A DNA stretch of 12,373 bases, taken from positions 1-12,373 of the forward strand of contig JAAMPI010001605.1 of assembly GCA_013054445.1 (NCBI GenBank), in the 5' to 3' direction. Positions 8,812-12,373 of the stretch are shown one piece after another. The notes below the pieces were generated by a model that was not told where the DNA came from, made no database searches, and saw nothing but the letters and a program-made list of their open reading frames with translations. The DNA is from Cudoniella acicularis (Eukaryota; Ascomycota; Leotiomycetes; Helotiales; Helotiaceae). How positions within the stretch are numbered: the first letter of the stretch is position 1; each line of letters starts with the position of its first letter. Made by a program: the position numbers and the translations under genes.

Positions 8812-9813
8812 CTAGCCCTTCAATGCTACACCAGTAGCCCCTTGTTCCTGCTGCTTCTTCAATTCCCTCTTCTCGAGTTTCCTCAATTTCTTCTTTTCTT
8901 GCTTTCGTTTCTTCTTAAGCTCTGCCTTTAGCATCTCATTAGTGTGCACCGCTACTCTAGTCATTTTGGTATCAGTGCCTGAGTGCCCCTCGGATTTGGA
9001 CATGCTCTGTTTCTCTTCATTGAGCTCGGCTAGTGCTTCTCGAAGTTTAGATTGGATTTCCTGCTTGTTGGCCGTGGCTAGGTCAACCCCACCATCCTCG
9101 TCTTCGCCTTCGTCCTCATCGCTATCCTCTGAAATCACTTTCTTCAATACTTTTTTGAGGCTGGATTCGGACTTCGTTTGTGGTTGTTCTTGGGTTTTGG
9201 TCGACGGCTCCTGTTTGGTGGTAATTTCCAACCTGGTGATGCCCTCTGCGTCTTCGCCCCGCGATAGTATTTTGGCAAGAGTTTCTTTCAAACCAGTCTT
9301 TGACTTTTGTTTCTTGACTGGGTTGACTTTCGAGTCTTCCTCTGTCGACTTGACCTTATTGAGAACATCGTGCAGGGACGACTTCAGCTTTTGTTTTTTT
9401 GCCCTTCCCAGCCCAGATCTGCCCTCCTCGTCATCACTGCTCTCATCCTTCAGGCCCCTCTTCGCACTCGCGGCTTTCTCTTCTGCGTCTCTCGTCTTGC
9501 TGGCTTTGAGGCCTTTAGTGGGGAAGAACTTGGCGCGAAGTGACTTGTTGTTGCGCTCGGCATCGCTGATCAGATATTGAGAAGGAATTGGCGCACCGAC
9601 ACCAAGATGTGAAGGTTCATTGTGAAAGAGAGTGGCATCTTCGGCCTCCAGTTCCTCCAATGTCTTCGTTGGTGCTTGAGATCGTGCAGAATCGGAGGTC
9701 CATGACTTGATGAGGGATTCGCGTTTGGCCAAAGCGAGGGCGACACGGTTAGAAATTATGTCGAATTCCTGTTTTGAAGCCTTTGCAGACTTCACTGCAG
9801 CTTCTGGCGCCAT
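8812..9813 (-). CDS. Lysine/glutamate-rich DUF3245-like protein, probably nuclear
   Basis: This is a single-exon gene of 333 residues. The first in-frame ATG is at 9813 (MAPEAAVKSAKAS); codons further upstream contain no ATG. The N-terminal block, residues 21-40 (RVALALAKRESLIKSW), resembles the start of the DUF3245 family, and a conserved-looking stretch (GVGAPIPSQYLISD, 71-84) follows. The rest is low complexity. Repeated short basic units such as KKQKLKSSLHDVLNKV, KKQKSKTGLKETLAKIL and SSLKKVLKKVI occur at about 140-155, 168-184 and 218-228, each followed by acidic runs. An amphipathic Lys-rich helix lies at 295-322 (KKKRKQEKKKLRKLEKRELK). Such composition is typical of nucleolar or RNA-associated proteins and suggests nuclear localisation. 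No enzymatic domain is visible and the function is unknown. The frame is free of the damage seen further left. It is divergent from the succinyl-CoA ligase gene. Confidence 0.8.
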   Translation of the reverse strand: MAPEAAVKSAKASKQEFDIISNRVALALAKRESLIKSWTSDSARSQAPTKTLEELEAEDATLFHNEPSHLGVGAPIPSQYLISDAERNNKSLRAKFFPTKGLKASKTRDAEEKAASAKRGLKDESSDDEEGRSGLGRAKKQKLKSSLHDVLNKVKSTEEDSKVNPVKKQKSKTGLKETLAKILSRGEDAEGITRLEITTKQEPSTKTQEQPQTKSESSLKKVLKKVISEDSDEDEGEDEDGGVDLATANKQEIQSKLREALAELNEEKQSMSKSEGHSGTDTKMTRVAVHTNEMLKAELKKKRKQEKKKLRKLEKRELKKQQEQGATGVALKG

Positions 9814-10050
9814 TTTCCAACGGTGTTCGCGGGGTCGAGGTTTTGTAGCTGTTGCGAAAAGTGAGGTACAGGGAGAGGTCGCGGAATAAATTTCCACGTG
9901 CAAAAATAACTAGGCGTTTTGAGTCATTTCGGCTGCCGTATCGCGAAGAACCGCGAAAAGGACAAGGTCCCAGAAAAGTAATCTGCAAACAACAACCTTT
10001 CCTTTCTTCAATTGACGTCTCTGCGTACTTTCTCCGCATCTCTTATCAAG
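9814..10050. promoter_or_regulatory. Short divergent promoter between DUF3245-like gene and succinyl-CoA ligase
   Basis: Only 237 bases separate the two start codons, so the two genes must share or overlap promoters. The region contains an E-box CACGTG at 9895-9900, a TGAGTCA (Gcn4/CPC1-type bZIP site) at 9920-9926, and a TGACGTCT (CRE-like) at about 10013-10020. A CT/CA-rich stretch before the ligase ATG is typical of fungal leaders. The sites are read directly; whether they bind factors is unknown. Confidence 0.45.
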
Positions 10051-11564
10051 ATGTTCAAGCTTGCTCGTAGCCGGCCTTTCACGGCAGCTTTTAAAGCCAG
10101 CAAGGCAAGCTCCCTCCCATGCTCCTTCTTTCCGGCTTACCTCTCTACCTTGGTACAGCTGCTAACCAGCTCTAGATCTCCACTCCCTCCCGTTTAGCTG
10201 GCGTTGCGCAGCAGAAGAGAGCCTTGAGCATACACGAGTACCTTTCTGCGGACCTTCTGAGACAGGTATGATAGAATTGCCAGGTCTCATAACCATAAGA
10301 CGAGGCTAATACCATTTGTAGTACGGCGTCGGCGTCCCCCAAGGTTCCGTTGCAACAACAGCTGCCGAAGCAGAAGCAATTGCAAAGAAAATTGGCGGAG
10401 ATGACATGGTCATCAAGGCACAAGTTCTTGCTGGTGGACGAGGAAAGGGAACCTTTGACAATGGCCTCAAAGGAGGTGTTCGCGTTATCTACTCTCCAAC
10501 GGAAGCCAAGATGTTTGCAGAGCAGATGATCGGCCACAAACTTGTTACAAAGCAAACCGGCACACAAGGCCGTCTTTGCAACTCAGTTTACATCTGCGAG
10601 CGTAAATTCGCTCGCCGAGAGTTCTACCTAGCTATCTTAATGGACCGCGGTTCCCAAGGACCCGTTATCGTATCTTCATCGCAAGGTGGAATGGATATCG
10701 AGACCGTTGCCAAAGAAAACCCGGCTGCCATCAATACTACCTACATCGATATCCACAAAGGTGTTACCGACGACATTGCCCGGAAAATTGCAAGCGATTT
10801 GGGCTTCAGCGAGCAATGCATCGAGGAGGCAAAGGACACAATTCAAAAATTGTACAAGATCTTCATGGAGAAGGATGCTACTCAAATTGAGATCAACCCT
10901 CTCTCAGAAACCTCAGATCACCAAGTTCTTGCTATGGATGCAAAGCTTGGATTTGATGACAATGCCGAGTTCCGTCAAAAAGAGATCTTCTCATGGCGCG
11001 ATACCACCCAAGAGGACGCCGAGGAAGTTCGCGCTGCTGAATCCGGTCTCAACTTTATCAAGCTCGGAGGAGATATTGGCTGTCTTGTCAATGGCGCTGG
11101 TCTCGCTATGGCTACCATGGATATCATCAAATTGAATGGAGGCGAACCGGCTAACTTCCTCGACGTTGGAGGCGGAGCTACTCCTCAAGCTATCAAGGAG
11201 GCGTTCACCCTAATCACAAGTGATCCTAAGGTTACAGCTATCTTTGTCAACATTTTCGGTGGTATTGTCAGATGCGATGCCATCGCAAAGGGTCTTATCA
11301 GCACTGTCGAAAGCATGGACCTCCGAATCCCAATTATCGCAAGATTACAAGGAACCAACATGGAAGCCGCTCATAAGTTAATAAACGACTCGGGTCTCAA
11401 GATTTTTTCTATCGATGATCTTCAAAGCGCTGCTGAGAAGGCAGTTCAGTTCTCGAAAGTTGTAAAGATGGGTAAGTGACCTTTAATTCCCTGTGGAGTG
11501 AACAAGACTAATCCATTTAGCTCGTGATATTGATGTTGGCGTTGAATTCTCCCTTGGTATTTGA
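10051..11564 (+). CDS. Succinyl-CoA ligase (succinate-CoA ligase) beta subunit, mitochondrial
   Basis: Four exons (10051-10104, 10176-10265, 10322-11471, 11521-11564) give 445 residues, close to the usual size (yeast LSC2 is similar). With an alpha subunit it interconverts succinyl-CoA and succinate with ADP or GDP phosphorylation in the TCA cycle, in the mitochondrial matrix. The N-terminus is a basic presequence (MFKLARSRPFTAAFKASK) ending near QQKRALSIHEY, where the mature protein likely begins around residue 34. The ATP-grasp domain carries KAQVLAGGRGKG (about 80-91), the metal ligands in EINPLSE (238-244) and the Asp in AMDAK (254). The ligase domain carries GGDIGCLVNGAGLAMATMD (about 297-315), VNIFGGIVRCDAIAKG (357-372) and ARLQGTN (388-394). 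Introns 2 and 3 are canonical GT-AG. Intron 1 lacks an in-phase GT donor and is best explained as GC-AG. I infer a single fungal ADP-type beta subunit. No defect was seen. Confidence 0.95.
10105..10175 (+). other. Putative GC-AG intron 1 of the succinyl-CoA ligase gene
   Basis: The segment has a GCAAGC donor after AAG, a GCTAAC branch at 10161-10166 and a CTCTAG acceptor. Splicing AAG|ATC keeps the frame from ATG 10051 into ISTPSRLAGVAQQKRALS. The two GT dinucleotides in this stretch are unsuitable: the one at about 10066 gives the wrong phase, and the one at about 10153 is only about 22 nt from the acceptor. Confidence 0.7.
10266..10321 (+). other. Intron 2 of the succinyl-CoA ligase gene
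   Basis: This is a 56-nt GTATGA...TTGTAG intron with a GCTAAT branch near 10304. It joins LLRQ to YGVGVPQG, the order conserved in this family. Confidence 0.85.
11472..11520 (+). other. Intron 3 of the succinyl-CoA ligase gene
   Basis: This is a 49-nt GTAAGT...TTTAG intron with an ACTAAT branch at about 11508. Splicing G|CT gives KMARDIDVGVEFSLGI and the stop TGA 11562-11564. Without splicing the protein would end two residues after Met 431. Confidence 0.85.
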
Positions 11565-11886
11565 GCGACTGTAACGCATTGATGGTCCCCCCGTGTATTG
11601 ATTCCCTCGCCTCTAGAAGACTGGTTGAGTATGTATAATGCATTGTGTTTATGTCTCTTGGTTATTGCATCATTGACAATGATTCCATTTGCGCGCTTAA
11701 GATATTGTGAAAATGACAAGTCCTTTCCACCAAAGCTTTCTTGGCAATATGCTACTGCTTTCAGACAACGTGCCGAAAAGGCATAAAATCCCTTCAATGC
11801 CTCGTCCAAAGTCATTCTATTTACATTCGTCCTTCTCCTCGACTCCCCATTTACAATTTTAAATTCATTTCCCGTACTTAACTCAC
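11565..11886. other. Convergent 3' region between succinyl-CoA ligase and the membrane-protein gene
   Basis: These 320 bases lie between the ligase stop and the last firm exon of the minus-strand gene. They hold the 3' untranslated regions of both, and probably an intron (donor GTGAGT at 11886 on the minus strand) and a short last exon of the minus-strand gene. One possible acceptor lies near 11800 and would give a tail of about 40 residues. I cannot fix it from sequence. Confidence 0.4.
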
Positions 11887-12373
11887 TAGGTTTGGAGCAC
11901 TGGACCGGTGGCTTCATTCTCGTTAGCACAATCATAATCGTCCCAGGGAGATTCGACTTGCCCAAACTGCGACCTCCCGGAATCATCAACACGTACAATG
12001 GCTTTTCAACCTCTCCATCTCTCGCCACATCTCCTGCCAATCCCGGTAACCACCTCGCAATTGCCCCGGCCAAAACTGCCACAGCAACCATGTCCCATTG
12101 GACGCTCTTGATCATCTCCAGTGCCATCTTGGCCGGGAAAACGACACACCAAGTAACCACCCATTTGAAGATATCCACCAACAACATCCCCATCGGCGCC
12201 ACAGCCTTCGAGCTCATTCCAGCAAGCCAGACAATCCGCATCCACAATGCCATAACCACTCTTTGGAAGAGAGGGTACTCTGGTTCGGGTTCAGGAGTCC
12301 AGAAAGGATCCGGCCCGTAGGTTGGGCGCGCAAGCTCCAGCTGCTCCAAATAATACGCCGTTGAGACTTGTTG
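11887..12373 (-). CDS. Partial unrecognised membrane protein gene (5' end beyond the window)
   Basis: On the minus strand the frame is open from the right edge (QQVSTAYYLEQLE...) with no ATG before it, so the gene begins outside. It has an acidic/proline patch (DPFWTPEPEPEYP), then hydrophobic stretches: roughly VVMALWMRIVWLAGM, then APMGMLLVDIFKWVVTW continuing into CVVFPAKMALEMI, and MVAVAVLAGAIARWLPGL. These suggest three or so membrane segments. A cytosolic-looking tail includes MIPGGRSLGKSNLPGTIMIV. A consensus donor GTGAGT at 11886 probably ends this exon. If it is not used, the frame continues to 11483 and would overlap the last exon of the ligase gene antisense, which seems less likely. 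I do not recognise the family. Confidence 0.6.

Noticed and set aside
8942..9580. Long plus-strand open frame of 212 codons
   Set aside because: It is the antisense shadow of the Lys/Glu-rich minus-strand gene. Its Ser/Leu/Phe-rich composition is what the reverse complement of such codons gives.
11483..11886. Continuation of the right-edge minus-strand frame down to 11483
   Set aside because: It would run past a consensus GTGAGT donor and overlap the last ligase exon antisense. A spliced short tail is more plausible.
11892..12320. Plus-strand open frame opposite the membrane-protein exon
   Set aside because: It has no ATG at its start and no family resemblance, while the minus strand encodes hydrophobic segments with a consensus donor at the end.
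1..12373. Prokaryotic-style defence or toxin-antitoxin system
   Set aside because: Introns, gene families and spacing are all fungal, and no operon, CRISPR or toxin-antitoxin pair is visible.

Overview
The window looks like nuclear DNA of a filamentous ascomycete. The evidence is short introns (about 44 to 71 nt) with GTRNGT-type donors, CTAAC/CTAAT-like branch points and TAG/CAG acceptors, eukaryotic protein families, and no operon-like packing. The mix of families would fit a leotiomycete-like genome, but that is an inference from general familiarity and no search was run. I saw no tRNA, rRNA or CRISPR.

The left two thirds (about 1-8200) is a graveyard of recognisable but broken genes. It opens with an AT-rich stretch carrying three CG-cored palindromes (1-180), then a fragment of a UPF1-like SF1 helicase (186-908). 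Next comes a long decayed locus. Its first part (953-3116) encodes a Ser/Arg-rich low-complexity region followed by a Ulp1-like (C48) cysteine protease domain. Its second part (about 3067-4196) encodes a His-Me finger, I-PpoI-like homing-endonuclease zinc loop followed by degenerate C2H2 zinc fingers. After that lie a three-exon amino acid/choline/GABA-type permease with two in-frame stops (4597-6302) and a BIRC6/UBE2O-like ubiquitin-conjugating gene with two in-frame stops, a frameshift and no visible catalytic cysteine (6637-8204). Every in-frame stop can be explained by one C:G to T:A transition, and several metal-ligand or catalytic changes are also of that type. This resembles repeat-induced point mutation or cytosine deamination, but the sequence alone cannot prove it.

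The right third (about 8800-12373) is intact. A lysine-rich, probably nuclear DUF3245-like protein (minus strand, 8812-9813) shares a short divergent promoter with the mitochondrial succinyl-CoA ligase beta subunit (10051-11564, four exons, the first intron apparently GC-AG). A partial, unrecognised membrane protein gene enters from the right edge on the minus strand and converges on the ligase gene. The succinyl-CoA ligase gene is the firmest call; it works in the TCA cycle with an alpha subunit encoded elsewhere. The other genes have no evident shared pathway.

The most unusual object is the 953-4196 locus, where protease, endonuclease and zinc-finger parts lie side by side. It may be the relic of a dispersed, possibly selfish gene family.
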